From: Pseudonocardia phyllosphaerae
Lineage (GTDB): Bacteria > Actinomycetota > Actinomycetes > Mycobacteriales > Pseudonocardiaceae
Direction of reading: 5' to 3'
Length of the DNA stretch: 64,000 bases
Assembly: GCF_046546475.1 (NCBI RefSeq)
Contig: NZ_JBKGXS010000001.1
Location: 868,001-932,000, forward strand
Part shown: positions 28,706-37,617 of the stretch, piece after piece
Layout of the letters: the number at the start of each line of letters is the position of its first letter
How positions within the stretch are numbered: the first letter of the stretch is position 1
Program-made: the position numbers and the translations under genes
The notes under the pieces: model-generated
What the model saw: the letters and a program-made list of their open reading frames with translations, nothing else
The model's database searches: none
Told to the model about the DNA's origin: nothing

Positions 28706-29500
28706 TCAGCCGCGCCGGCGGAGCAACTCGTAGGCGGCGACGGCGCCCGCGGAGGCGACGTTCAGGGACTCCACACCGCCGTACATCGGGAGCGAGACGA
28801 TTCCGTCGAGCCGGGCGGTGACGTCGTCGGACAGGCCCTCGGTCTCGTTGCCCAGTACCAGGGCGACCCGCGGCGGGAGCGTCGCGTCGAGCAGCGAGTC
28901 CCCGCCGGCGTCGAGGCCGAGGACGGTGAACCCGGCGCCGTGCATCGCGTCGATCCCCTCGGCGGCGGTCGCGCTGCGCAGCACCGGCGCGCCGAACGCG
29001 ACCCCGGCCGAGGCCTTGATCACCAGCGGGTCGATGGCGGGCACGCCGCGGCGGGGGACCAGCACGCCGTCGAGCCCGGCGGCGGTGGCGCTGCGCAGGA
29101 TCATCCCGACGTTCGACGGGTTGGTGACGGCGTCGAGCACCAGCACCGAGGCAGGGCGCCGCGTCCCCAGGTCGGACAGGAACACCGGCAGGGGCGCCAT
29201 CCGCGGCGCGACGACGTCGGCGAGAACGCCCTGGTCGTGGCGCCCGTTACCGGCCAGCACCTTCACCCGGTGCGCGCTCTCCCGCTGCACCGGAACACCC
29301 CGGCCCCGCGCGGTCGCGACGATCTCCCGCTCGGACGCACCCCGGGCGTTGTCGGCCAGGACGACCTTGTCGACCTCCAGCTCGGGGTCGGACAGGGCCT
29401 CCAGGACGGGCTTGCGGCCGTAGACCGTGATGAACCGGTCCTTCGGCGAGATCCGCCCGGAATCCGGCCCGCCGGACGCCGGGGACGCTGCGTCGCTCAC
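28706..29500 (-). CDS. TrmH/SpoU-type RNA 2'-O-methyltransferase (RlmB-like)
   Basis: A 264-residue SPOUT methyltransferase that methylates a ribose 2'-OH in tRNA or 23S rRNA with S-adenosylmethionine. An N-terminal substrate-binding domain (FITVYGRKPVLEALSDPELE) precedes the knotted domain. Motif 1 is VLDAVTNPSNVGMILRSATA, motif 2 VALVLGNETEGLSDD and motif 3 SLPMYGGVESLNVASAGAVA, all with the key Asn, Glu and Ser-Leu-Asn residues. The exact RNA target cannot be told. GTG 29500 is taken; the frame stays open to 29533 in a low-complexity stretch. It is divergent from the acyltransferase gene with about 30 bp between starts. Confidence 0.92.
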   Translation of the reverse strand: MSDAASPASGGPDSGRISPKDRFITVYGRKPVLEALSDPELEVDKVVLADNARGASEREIVATARGRGVPVQRESAHRVKVLAGNGRHDQGVLADVVAPRMAPLPVFLSDLGTRRPASVLVLDAVTNPSNVGMILRSATAAGLDGVLVPRRGVPAIDPLVIKASAGVAFGAPVLRSATAAEGIDAMHGAGFTVLGLDAGGDSLLDATLPPRVALVLGNETEGLSDDVTARLDGIVSLPMYGGVESLNVASAGAVAAYELLRRRG

Positions 29501-29531
29501 GCGGCCCAGCCTCGCACGTAGGATCACTGCC

Positions 29532-30980
29532 ATGCCGTCCCGGCTCTCCCCGCTCGACGCGTCCTTCCTCTACCTGGAGGAGCCCACAACGCCGATGCAC
29601 GTCGGCGGTCTCGCCGTGTTCCGGCGGCCGCGCAACGGCTTCGACTACGACCGCCTGGTCGAGCTGATCGAGCAGCGCATCGCGCTCGTGCCGCGCTACC
29701 GGCAGAAGGTCCGCTACGTCCCGGGCAACCTCGCCCGCCCGGTGTGGGTGGACGACCCCGAGTTCGACATCACCTATCACGTGCGGCGCTCCGCCCTGCC
29801 CCGTCCGGGCAGCGAGGAGCAGCTCACCGACCTCGTCGGGCGGCTCATGTCGCGCCCGCTCGACCACACCCGCCCGCTGTGGGAGATGTACCTCATCGAA
29901 GGCCTCGCGCCGGCGAAGAGCGGGCCGGGCAGCGGCAAGGCCGGCCGGGTCGCGATCCTGACCAAGACCCACCAGGCGATGGTCGACGGCATCTCCGCCA
30001 TCGACATCGGCCAGGTGATCCTCGACGTCTCCGCCGAGCCCCGCGACGTCCCGGACGAGCTGTGGATGCCGCGCCCGGAGCCGACCGACGGACAGCTGGT
30101 GCTCGACGCGCTCGGCGAGGCCGTGACCCGGCCCAGCGAGATCGTCGACAACGTCCGCACCGCCACCGGGGACGCGCTCGCGACCGTCGAGAAGATCGGT
30201 CGTGGTGTCGGGAAGGTGCTGACGATGGCGGCCACCGCAGGGCGTCGCGCGCCCGGGCTGCCGCTCAACGCCGAGATCTCCACCCAGCGCCGGTTCGCCA
30301 TGGTGCGCACCGATCTCGAGGACTACCGCAAGGTGCGGGCCTTCTACGGCTGCGACGTCAACGACGTCGTGCTCGCCGTCGTCGCGGGGGCGCTGCGCAG
30401 CTGGCTGATGTCACGGGGTGAGCCGGTCGGCGGGTCCTCGACGGTGCGGGCGCTGGTCCCGCTGTCGGTGCGTGGCGAGGGCGACGTGCCCAGCTCGGCG
30501 ACCGGCGGGTCGCTGGGGAACCGGGTGGCGTCGTTCATCGTGGACCTGCCGGTGGGCGAGCCGAGCCCGCTGGTGCGGCTGCACCAGGTCACCCACCAGA
30601 TGCGCGAGCACACCGACACCGGCGACGCCGTCGGCGCCGACACCCTGGTCCGGATCGGCGGGTTCGCGCCGCCGACCCTGCACGCCGTCGGTGCGCGCAC
30701 CGCGAACACGATGGCGCGGCACTTCTTCAACCTGGTGGTCACCAACGTGCCCGGCCCCCAGTTCCCGCTCTACGCCGCCGGGGCGCAGATGCTGGAGATG
30801 TTCCCGGTGGTCCCGCTGGCGAAGGGTCAGGCCGTCGCGATCGGCCTGACCAGCTACGACGGCGGGGTGTACTACGGCCTCAACGGCGACCGCGACGCGA
30901 TGCACGACCTCGACGTCCTCGCCGGCACGGTCACCGAATCCCTCGAGGAACTCCTCGACACGCTCCGACAGACGGGATGA
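29532..30980 (+). CDS. Wax ester synthase/diacylglycerol acyltransferase family protein
   Basis: A 482-residue WS/DGAT protein (condensation-like acyltransferase fold) that would esterify acyl-CoA to diacylglycerol or alcohols for storage lipid. The N-terminus LSPLDASFLYLEEPTTPMHV is typical. The active-site motif HHxxxDG is altered: the sequence is THQAMVDGIS, so the second His, the presumed general base, is Gln. The PLW motif (HTRPLWEMYLIEGL) and the C-terminal NVPGPQFPLYAAGA and NGDRDAMHDLD blocks are intact. ATG 29532. It ends four bases before the next gene, so the two are probably co-transcribed. Confidence 0.92.
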   Translation: MPSRLSPLDASFLYLEEPTTPMHVGGLAVFRRPRNGFDYDRLVELIEQRIALVPRYRQKVRYVPGNLARPVWVDDPEFDITYHVRRSALPRPGSEEQLTDLVGRLMSRPLDHTRPLWEMYLIEGLAPAKSGPGSGKAGRVAILTKTHQAMVDGISAIDIGQVILDVSAEPRDVPDELWMPRPEPTDGQLVLDALGEAVTRPSEIVDNVRTATGDALATVEKIGRGVGKVLTMAATAGRRAPGLPLNAEISTQRRFAMVRTDLEDYRKVRAFYGCDVNDVVLAVVAGALRSWLMSRGEPVGGSSTVRALVPLSVRGEGDVPSSATGGSLGNRVASFIVDLPVGEPSPLVRLHQVTHQMREHTDTGDAVGADTLVRIGGFAPPTLHAVGARTANTMARHFFNLVVTNVPGPQFPLYAAGAQMLEMFPVVPLAKGQAVAIGLTSYDGGVYYGLNGDRDAMHDLDVLAGTVTESLEELLDTLRQTG

Positions 30981-30983
30981 CGC

Positions 30984-31520
30984 ATGCGGATCTATGTCCC
31001 CGCCACCTGGCCGATGCTGCAGAAGACGGTGTCGTCGCAGAAGCTCGAACCGCTCGGCGGCACCGCCTTCGCGCTGACGCCGAAGCTGCGCGAGGTGCAC
31101 ACCACCGATGACGACGAGGAGCTCGAGTACGCCGCGATGAGCGAGGCCGCGCGGGCGTCGCTGCGGCTGCTCGCCGTCGAGTTCGGGCTCGGCGAGGACG
31201 GCACCCCCGCCCGGCGGGTGGTGGTCGTCGCCGACCTCGACGACGCCGAGGTCACCCTGCGCCCCGACCTCGACGACGGTGTCGTCCGGCTCGCCGGTCC
31301 GGTGCCGGTCGATGTGATCGCCGCGGTGCACGTGGACCTGCCCGAGGCCGAGCACGCGGTGCGCGAGGCCGCCGCGGCCGTCGACAAGGCCGACCTGGGC
31401 GACCTCGACGCCGAGTTCCTCGTCGGGGAGGCCGAGGACCACGAGCTGGCCTGGTACGAGGGCTCCGAGCTGCCGTTCCTGGTGGAGCTGGGGCCGGGCT
31501 CCGGCTCCTCGGAGGACTGA
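30984..31520 (+). CDS. DUF6912-like conserved protein (Rv3231c type)
   Basis: A 178-residue soluble protein beginning MRIYVPATWPMLQKTVSSQK. The start MR-x-YVPAT and the segment DLGDLDAEFLVGEAEDHELA resemble the actinobacterial Rv3231c/DUF6912 family found near rsgA/aroA. The C-terminus is acidic and Ser/Gly-rich. No catalytic motif is evident and the function is unknown. It lies 3 bp downstream of the WS/DGAT gene and ends at a hairpin facing rsgA. Confidence 0.75.
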   Translation: MRIYVPATWPMLQKTVSSQKLEPLGGTAFALTPKLREVHTTDDDEELEYAAMSEAARASLRLLAVEFGLGEDGTPARRVVVVADLDDAEVTLRPDLDDGVVRLAGPVPVDVIAAVHVDLPEAEHAVREAAAAVDKADLGDLDAEFLVGEAEDHELAWYEGSELPFLVELGPGSGSSED

Positions 31521-31538
31521 CAGGGCCGGTTCGGGACA

Positions 31539-31579
31539 CCGCCCGGCTCCTCATCCGGGCCTGCACCGAAGCCGGGCGG
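31539..31579. terminator. Bidirectional stem-loop between DUF6912-like gene and rsgA
   Basis: CCGCCCGGCT (31539-31548) pairs perfectly with AGCCGGGCGG (31570-31579). An internal CCGGGC/GCCGGG offers an alternative pairing. Located between convergent genes. Confidence 0.6.
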
Positions 31580-31610
31580 GCCCGGGTTCTCCGCCCGTGC
31601 TCGACCCGGA

Positions 31611-32636
31611 TCAGTACGCAGGCTGGTTGAGCGCCACCAGGATCCGGCGCAGCGCGACCAGCCTGCCCTCGCCGAGGGTCCCGGCGACGACCATGCCGTC
31701 GAGCGCGCACTCCGGGTCCGCGGGCGGCCCGAGGTGCCCGCAGCCGCGCGGGCAGTCCTCGATGGCCTCGGCGAGATCCCCGAACGCGACGACGACGTCG
31801 TCGGCACCCAGATGCGCGAGCCCGAACGACCGCACGCCCGGGGTGTCGACGACCCAGCCGTCGTCGCCGAGCGGGAGCGCGAGTGCCGCGGTCGTCGTGT
31901 GCCGGCCCTTGCCGACGCCCGAGACCCGGCCGGTGGCCTGCTCGGCGTCCGGGACGACCGCGTTGACCAGCGTCGACTTCCCGACACCGGAGTGCCCGAC
32001 CAGCGCGCACAGGTCCCCGGCGAGGATCTCGCGCAGCGCGTCGAGGCCCTCCGGCGCGCCGTCGGCGGCCCGGCCGGTGATCACCAGCGGCACCCCCAGC
32101 TCGCGGTACTGCGCCGCGAACGGCTCCGGGTCGGCCAGGTCGGACTTGGTCAGGCACAGCACCGGCTGCAGCCCGCCTGCGTAGGCGGCGACCAGGCAGC
32201 GGTCGACGAAACCGGTGCGCGGCACCGGGTCCGCCACCGCCGTCACGACGACGAGCCGGGCGGCGTTCGCGACGACGACCCGCTCGTAGGGGTCGGTGTC
32301 GTCGGCGGTGCGGCGCAGCACGGTCGCCCGGTCGGCGACCCGCACGATCCGGGCGAGCGTGTCCGGCTCGCCGGTGAGGTCCCCGACCAGGTCCACCCGG
32401 TCCCCGACGACGATCGGGGTGCGCCCCAGCTCCCGGGCCCGCATCGCGACGACCTGCGGCAGCTCCGGGTCGCCGTCGACGGCACAGGTCCAGCGGCCGC
32501 GGTCGACGGCGGTGACCATGGCGCGGGTCGCGTCGTCGTGTGCGGGACGGCGCTTGCTGCGCGGCCGTGAGCTGCGCCGCCCGGGCCGGACCCGGACGTC
32601 GGTCTCGTCGTAGCTGCGGGCGTCCCGGCGCGGCAT
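31611..32636 (-). CDS. rsgA: Small ribosomal subunit biogenesis GTPase RsgA
   Basis: Circularly permuted GTPase that checks late maturation of the 30S subunit. 341 residues. The motifs appear in permuted order: G4 CLTKSDLADPEPF, then G1 GHSGVGKSTLVNAVVPDAEQ, G2 around GKGRHTTTAALAL and G3 VVDTPGVRSFGL. An N-terminal OB fold holds VVAMRARELGRTPIVVGDRV. The C-terminal zinc site is degenerate-looking but has CPRGCGHLGPPADPEC (Cys, Cys, His, Cys). ATG 32636 is 3 bp from the aroA stop, so aroA and rsgA form an operon in this order, the mycobacterial arrangement. Confidence 0.96.
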   Translation of the reverse strand: MPRRDARSYDETDVRVRPGRRSSRPRSKRRPAHDDATRAMVTAVDRGRWTCAVDGDPELPQVVAMRARELGRTPIVVGDRVDLVGDLTGEPDTLARIVRVADRATVLRRTADDTDPYERVVVANAARLVVVTAVADPVPRTGFVDRCLVAAYAGGLQPVLCLTKSDLADPEPFAAQYRELGVPLVITGRAADGAPEGLDALREILAGDLCALVGHSGVGKSTLVNAVVPDAEQATGRVSGVGKGRHTTTAALALPLGDDGWVVDTPGVRSFGLAHLGADDVVVAFGDLAEAIEDCPRGCGHLGPPADPECALDGMVVAGTLGEGRLVALRRILVALNQPAY

Positions 32637-32639
32637 CGC

Positions 32640-33959
32640 TCAGCGGCCCCCGTCCGGCAGGCCGGCCGGTCGTCCGAGCAGCGCGTCCCACCTGCCGGGG
32701 AAGTCGGGGATGGTCTTGCCGGTGCAGCCGATGTCGTCGACCTGCACCCCGGGCACGACCAGCCCGATGATCGCCCCGGCGGTGGCCATCCGGTGGTCGG
32801 CGTAGGCGCCCCAGGGGCGGTCGGCGCGTCCGGTGAGTGGCTTCGGCTCGATGACCAGGCCGTCCTCGGTCTCGGTGACGGCGCCGCCGAGCTCGGTGAT
32901 CTCGGTGGCCAGTGCGGCGAGGCGGTCGGTCTCGTGCCCGCGCAGGTGCCCGATGCCGCGCAGCCGTGACGTGCCGGAGGCGAGCGCGGCGACGGCGGCG
33001 ACGGTGGGCGCGAGCTCGCCGGCGTCGTGCAGGTCGACATCGACCCCGGCGATCCGGTCCGGGCCGGCGACGGTGAGCCCGTCCGGGCCGTGCTCGATCC
33101 GGGCGCCGAACTGCTCCAGTACCGGCAGGACGTCGACGCCGGGCTGGGTGGTGGTCCGCGGCCAGCCGCGCACGGTGACCTGGCCGCCGGTGACCACGGC
33201 CGCGGCCAGGAACACCGCCGCGTTGGACAGGTCGGGCTCGATCGTCCAGTCCCGCACCGCGATCGGGCCGGGCTCGACCCGCCAGGTGTTCGGCTCGTCG
33301 TCGTGCACGGTGACACCGGCCTCGCGCAGCATCGCCACGGTCATCGCGATGTGCGGCAACGAGGGCAGCGGCTTGCCGTCGTGCCGGACGACGACCCCGC
33401 GCTCGAACAGCGCCCCGGACAGCAGCAGCCCGGACACGAACTGCGACGACGCCGACGCGTCCACGGTGACCTCGCCGCCGCGGATCGGGCCGCCGTCGAG
33501 CAGGAACGGCAGCGCGTCGTCGGCGCCGTCGAACCGGAGCCGGGCGCCGAGGTCGCGCAGTGCGCCGAGCACGGTGCCCATCGGGCGCTCACGGGCGCGC
33601 GGGTCGCCGTCGAAGCGGACGGCGCCGTGCGCGGTGGCCGCGGCAGGTGGGACGAACCGCATGACGGTCCCGGCCAGCCCGCAGTCCACCTCCGCGGGGA
33701 AGTCGGGGGTGCCGCCGCGCAGCCCGCCGTGCGCGCCGATGCCGACGGTGTCCCCGGTCGTGGTGACGGGGGTGCCGAGTGCGGTGAGCGCGCCGGTCAT
33801 CAGCACGGTGTCGCGGGTGGGCGGGGCGCCGTCGACGCGGCAGTCGCCGCCGGAGAGCCCGGCCAGCAGCAGCGCGCGGTTGGTGACCGACTTCGACCCG
33901 GGGACCGAGACGGTGCCGGTCACGGGGGCGTCGGGGGTCGGGGCGCTCCAGATGCTCAC
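32640..33959 (-). CDS. aroA: 3-phosphoshikimate 1-carboxyvinyltransferase (EPSP synthase)
   Basis: Sixth step of the shikimate pathway: joins shikimate-3-phosphate and PEP to EPSP. 439 residues. N-terminal signature VPGSKSVTNRALLLAGLSGG (Lys and Ser-x-Asn-Arg of the active site), LAGTVMRFVPPAAAT (Gly-Thr of the PEP site), DGDPRARERPMGTVLGALRD, and the C-terminal LRGIGHLRGHETDRLAALAT. The sequence VDASASSQFVSGLLLSGALF is the S3P-binding segment. GTG 33959 gives SIWSAPTPDAPVTGTVSVPG; an upstream ATG at 33977 is less likely. Transcribed ahead of rsgA. Confidence 0.96.
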   Translation of the reverse strand: MSIWSAPTPDAPVTGTVSVPGSKSVTNRALLLAGLSGGDCRVDGAPPTRDTVLMTGALTALGTPVTTTGDTVGIGAHGGLRGGTPDFPAEVDCGLAGTVMRFVPPAAATAHGAVRFDGDPRARERPMGTVLGALRDLGARLRFDGADDALPFLLDGGPIRGGEVTVDASASSQFVSGLLLSGALFERGVVVRHDGKPLPSLPHIAMTVAMLREAGVTVHDDEPNTWRVEPGPIAVRDWTIEPDLSNAAVFLAAAVVTGGQVTVRGWPRTTTQPGVDVLPVLEQFGARIEHGPDGLTVAGPDRIAGVDVDLHDAGELAPTVAAVAALASGTSRLRGIGHLRGHETDRLAALATEITELGGAVTETEDGLVIEPKPLTGRADRPWGAYADHRMATAGAIIGLVVPGVQVDDIGCTGKTIPDFPGRWDALLGRPAGLPDGGR

Positions 33960-33994
33960 GTCGCCATCTTCTCGCACGTGGAAGGATGGGCTGC

Positions 33995-34813
33995 ATGTGC
34001 GGCCGTTACGCCTCCACGAAGGCCCCCGCCGACCTGGCCGACGAGTTCCACGCGGTCGACGCGACCGCGGAGAGCGCGCAGCGGCCGGACTACAACGTGG
34101 CGCCGACGAAGGACATCACCGTCGTCGTCGAGCGGCACCCGCGCGACGACGACGGCGCTCCCGACCCGGACGTCACCGAACGGTCGTTGCGGACCGTGCG
34201 GTGGGGCCTGGTGCCGTTCTGGGCGAAGGATCCCTCGGCCGGAGCGCGGATGGTCAACGCCCGCTCGGAGACGATCACCGAGAAGCCGGCGTTCCGCCGC
34301 GCGGTGGCGTCGCGGCGCTGCCTGTTCCCGATGGACGGCTGGTACGAGTGGCAGCGCTCCGCCGCGGTCCCGAAGAGCGAGGGCGGCACCGGTAAGCCGA
34401 CCAAGCAGCCCTACTTCACCCACTACGCCGACGGCGACACCCTCGCCATGGCCGGGATCTGGGAGTTCTGGAAGCCCAAGGACGGCGAGCTCGCGGAGAA
34501 GTATCCGGACGGCCTGGTGACCGCGTGCGTGCTCACCACCGAGGCGGTCGGTGCCCTGGCCCAGGTGCACGACCGGATGCCGCTGGTGCTGTCCCCGGAC
34601 GCGTGGAACGACTGGCTGGACCCCGACGCCGCCGCCGATGCGGCGGAGGTGTCGCGGCTGCTGACCCCGCCGTCGCCGGAGCTGGTGTCCACTCTGGAGA
34701 TCCGGCCGGTGTCGCCGATGGTGAACAGCGTGCGCAACAACAACCCCGAGCTGCTGGACCGCATCCCCGACGACCAGGTACAGGAGCCGATCCAGTTGGA
34801 CCTGCTGTCGTGA
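33995..34813 (+). CDS. SRAP (HMCES/YedK) abasic-site DNA-crosslinking protein
   Basis: Forms a thiazolidine crosslink with abasic sites in single-stranded DNA, shielding them during replication. The catalytic Cys must be residue 2 after Met removal: the protein begins MCGRYASTKAPADLADEFHA, so ATG 33995 is right rather than ATG 33986. Other active-site blocks are PDYNVAPTKD (Asn), WGLVPFWAKD, MVNARSETI, RRCLFPMDGWYEWQ (Glu) and VHDRMPLVLSPDAWNDWLD (His). 272 residues. The stop overlaps the GTG of the next gene. Confidence 0.96.
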   Translation: MCGRYASTKAPADLADEFHAVDATAESAQRPDYNVAPTKDITVVVERHPRDDDGAPDPDVTERSLRTVRWGLVPFWAKDPSAGARMVNARSETITEKPAFRRAVASRRCLFPMDGWYEWQRSAAVPKSEGGTGKPTKQPYFTHYADGDTLAMAGIWEFWKPKDGELAEKYPDGLVTACVLTTEAVGALAQVHDRMPLVLSPDAWNDWLDPDAAADAAEVSRLLTPPSPELVSTLEIRPVSPMVNSVRNNNPELLDRIPDDQVQEPIQLDLLS

Positions 34814-35589
34814 GCGACCCGGCGACCGGGGAGACCGGGGCGCCCGGAGCTGAGGCGCCGGTAGGCGGGGAGCCCGGAATCGGGAGTTCCGAGTCCGGGG
34901 TGACGGAGTTCGGGCCGGCCGGAGCCGGGGACCCCGAGGTCCGCGAGATCGACACGCCGCGCGGCCCGGCGCGGGTCACCCTGCACCCGGCCGGGAGCCG
35001 GAGCGACGGTCGGCCTGCCGGCAGCGGGCCCGGCGGTGCGGCCGGTGCCGACATCGGCTCGGAGGGGGCGCGTGGTCTACTGCTGCTCGGCCACGGTGCC
35101 GGAGGTGGCGTCACCGCACCGGATCTGGTCGCCGCGACCGGGGCCGCGCTCGACGCCGGCTACGACGTCGGTCTGGTCGAGCAGCCCTACCGCGTCGCCG
35201 GACGACGTGCGCCCGCCCCTGCCGGGCACCTCGACGAGGCCTGGACCGCGGTCTGCGCCGCGCTGCACGACGGCACCCGGTCACTCGTCGTCGGCGGGCG
35301 GAGCTCCGGCGCCCGGGTCGCCTGCCGGACGGCCGCGGTCACCGGCGCCTCCGGGGTCCTGTGCCTGGCGTTCCCGCTGGTCCCACCGGGGAAGCCGGAG
35401 AAGACCCGGGAGCCGGAGCTGGCCGGCGTCGACGTGCCGGTGCTGGTCGTGCAGGGCCGCAGCGACCGGTTCGGCGTCCCCGAGGCGGCACCCGGTCGCG
35501 AGGTCGTCCTGATCGACGGCGACCACGGCCTGAAGAAGGACCGCGCCGAGCTGACCGCCGCGGTGGGGAAGTGGCTGGCCGGGCTGTAG
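34810..35589 (+). CDS. Alpha/beta hydrolase, KANL3/Tex30-like
   Basis: A 259-residue protein. Residues 1-75 are low-complexity, Gly/Pro/Glu-rich. The hydrolase core starts with GLLLLGHGAGGGVTAPDLVA (oxyanion region), has a nucleophile-elbow segment VVGGRSSGARVACRTA (G-R-S-S-G), then the Asp-containing VLVVQGRSDRFGVPEAA and the His in IDGDHGLKKDRAEL. This arrangement fits the Tex30/KANL3-type dienelactone-hydrolase-like family. Substrate unknown. GTG 34810 overlaps the SRAP stop (GTGA); the overlap suggests co-translation, and a similar hydrolase accompanies SRAP genes in other actinobacteria as far as I recall. Confidence 0.85.
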   Translation: MSDPATGETGAPGAEAPVGGEPGIGSSESGVTEFGPAGAGDPEVREIDTPRGPARVTLHPAGSRSDGRPAGSGPGGAAGADIGSEGARGLLLLGHGAGGGVTAPDLVAATGAALDAGYDVGLVEQPYRVAGRRAPAPAGHLDEAWTAVCAALHDGTRSLVVGGRSSGARVACRTAAVTGASGVLCLAFPLVPPGKPEKTREPELAGVDVPVLVVQGRSDRFGVPEAAPGREVVLIDGDHGLKKDRAELTAAVGKWLAGL

Positions 35590-35776
35590 CAGCACCGTGA
35601 TCACCTGCTGAGGAGCGGGACGCGCGCTCAGAGAGCGTCGATGTCGACGGCGCCTGGGACAGCGAGGAGCGTCGTGACAGTGATGTCGCGACACATCCCC
35701 GACACCCGTCCTGGTCATGATCCGGGTGGTGGCCGCGACTCGGATCGCCGCACGGCCTCGGCACGGGCGCAGTGCC

Positions 35777-37465
35777 TCAGAACGGTGCTGGATCATCGTC
35801 GGCTCCATTCCGGGGCTCCGGGATCGCCGGCTGTGCTCCGCCTGCGGGCCGGTCGAGCGTCGAGCGCGCCGACGTCGGCAGCTCGGTGTCGGGGTTGATC
35901 ACTCGCCGGTCTGCGACGCCTTCGGTGACCACGGTGTCCTCGGTGAAGACGCGGTAGTCCTTCGGGTACGTGGTCGACTGGTACCCGTCGGGGCTGATCC
36001 AGGTCAGTCCACCGTCGGGGCGCACCAGTGCGTGCCAGCCGGTGACGTCTTTGAGCTTGTGATGCCGTTGGCAGAGCCCGAACAGGTTGTCGTCGACGGT
36101 GTGGCCGTCCTTGCCCCAGTCCTGGTGATGATCGAGATCGCGGATCCGGCGTTCGCAGTTCGGACCACGACAGGTGCCGTCGCGGCCGTGGACGTGGTCG
36201 TGCAGGTTCGCCGGTGGCCGGTAGGTGTTGCGTCCGTAGTCGAGCAGCTGTCCGGTGGCGGGGTCGGTGACCAGCCGTTTCCAGTCACCACCGGCGGCCA
36301 GGGCGCGGGCGGTGGTGGCGGGGATGGGGCCGTGGCCGGTGATCTCCCCGGGTCGGTTACCGCCGAGCAGGGTGTCGAGGCTGACGACGACCTGGATCAG
36401 CGGTTTGCGGCCGATCGTGGCGTTGGGGTCGGGCTTACACGCGAGGACTTCGGCGACGGCGGTGGCGATGACCTCGGCGTCCATACCGGTCGTCCCGTCA
36501 TCGAGCGCTGCGCCGGTTGTTGCGTTGGTCGCTGTACCGGCCTGGGTACCGGTCGCTGCGGTGGTCTCCGTGCCGGTTGTTGCCTCGGTGGCCGGCGCGG
36601 TGCCGGCGCTCGTCGCGGTGCCGGCCGCGGGACGGCTGTTGACCACAGTGCTCACCGCGGTCATCACCGAGGTCAGGTCGGTGATCGTCACCGTGCCCTG
36701 CAGCAGTTCGTGGGCCAGATCGCAGCGCCGCTGCGCCAACGTCCGCGGGTCCTCGCTGCCCAGTGAGCGGGCGAGGCGGTCCAGGGAGTTCCAGGACGCT
36801 TCGGTCTGCGCGGCGGAGCCGGACAGCCACAGTGAGCCCATGCCGTTGTCGGTGCGGCTGATCGTCACTTCGCGGTCGTCGAACGCCCGCTGATGACGGC
36901 GAGCGGCGCCGTCGGGGTCGGCCCGGTGGATCGCCGTGCGCAGCCGCGCCCGGAGCCGGGTCTGGGTGATCGTGGAGGCGCCGGGCAGGATCGCGGCCTG
37001 CACCGCGCGGGCGGCGTCGTCGTCGAGGACCTGGGTGGACTCGGCGATGGCCTCGGCGGCGCGTTCCCCGATCCGGCCCGCCTCCCACTCGGCGAGAGTT
37101 TCGGGCAGTACGCGGTAGAGGCGTTCGGCCATGCCGAGTTCGCCGCGGGCCTGGTCCTCGGTCAGATGGGTGGCGATCGCGACCTGCGACGGGAGCCAGC
37201 GGGCCACCGGCACCGGAGTCTTCCCGGTGGCGTCGGGGACCGGGGCGGTGCTGCCCGGTGGGTGTCGTTCGACCAGGGCGCCGAGCAGGCGGGTGCGGAC
37301 CGCGCCGGCCCAGCGTTCCAGCTGCACCGCGGCTTCGACGGTCTTCAGCAGTTCACGGTCGGAGAGATCCTCGGGTGCGGCGGCGGTGGCTTCGCACAGC
37401 GCGGCGAGGGTCCCGCCGGGCAGCATCTGCGCGGCGAGTGCCTCTTCGACCGTTGTGTCGACCAC
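35777..37465 (-). CDS. DUF222-HNH endonuclease-type protein (REP13E12 family)
   Basis: A 562-residue protein of the 13E12/DUF222 family, abundant in actinobacterial genomes as dispersed copies. The N-terminal DUF222 domain covers residues ~20-330 (LERWAGAVRTRLLGALVERH; LAEWEAGRIGERAAEAIAES). A Thr/Ala-rich linker (residues ~310-360, many GT-x-A units) follows. The C-terminal HNH site is CRGPNCERRIRDLDHHQDWG then NLFGLCQRHHKLKD, with the Cys pairs and the D-H-H core. The biological role is unknown and mobility is suspected. It interrupts the mycobacterial gene order between the SRAP and sigR regions. GTG 37465 is taken as start; the frame is open into the repeat array upstream. Confidence 0.9.
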   Translation of the reverse strand: MVDTTVEEALAAQMLPGGTLAALCEATAAAPEDLSDRELLKTVEAAVQLERWAGAVRTRLLGALVERHPPGSTAPVPDATGKTPVPVARWLPSQVAIATHLTEDQARGELGMAERLYRVLPETLAEWEAGRIGERAAEAIAESTQVLDDDAARAVQAAILPGASTITQTRLRARLRTAIHRADPDGAARRHQRAFDDREVTISRTDNGMGSLWLSGSAAQTEASWNSLDRLARSLGSEDPRTLAQRRCDLAHELLQGTVTITDLTSVMTAVSTVVNSRPAAGTATSAGTAPATEATTGTETTAATGTQAGTATNATTGAALDDGTTGMDAEVIATAVAEVLACKPDPNATIGRKPLIQVVVSLDTLLGGNRPGEITGHGPIPATTARALAAGGDWKRLVTDPATGQLLDYGRNTYRPPANLHDHVHGRDGTCRGPNCERRIRDLDHHQDWGKDGHTVDDNLFGLCQRHHKLKDVTGWHALVRPDGGLTWISPDGYQSTTYPKDYRVFTEDTVVTEGVADRRVINPDTELPTSARSTLDRPAGGAQPAIPEPRNGADDDPAPF

Positions 37466-37617
37466 ATGTTCGATTTTACCGGAGCAAGCAGTTACTTCGC
37501 TAGTAAAAGTTGCTGCCGTTGGGCGCAGAGATCCGACCGGTGGGCGGGGCAGGTGCGGGATGCCGGGGCCGCATGTCGCGAGCGGATCTACGACGCAGCA
37601 AGGCCGTTGTGGTGCGT

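Noticed and set aside
35777..37465. Insertion sequence with transposase
   Set aside because: The gene is DUF222-HNH; no transposase motif, terminal inverted repeats or target duplication could be defined.
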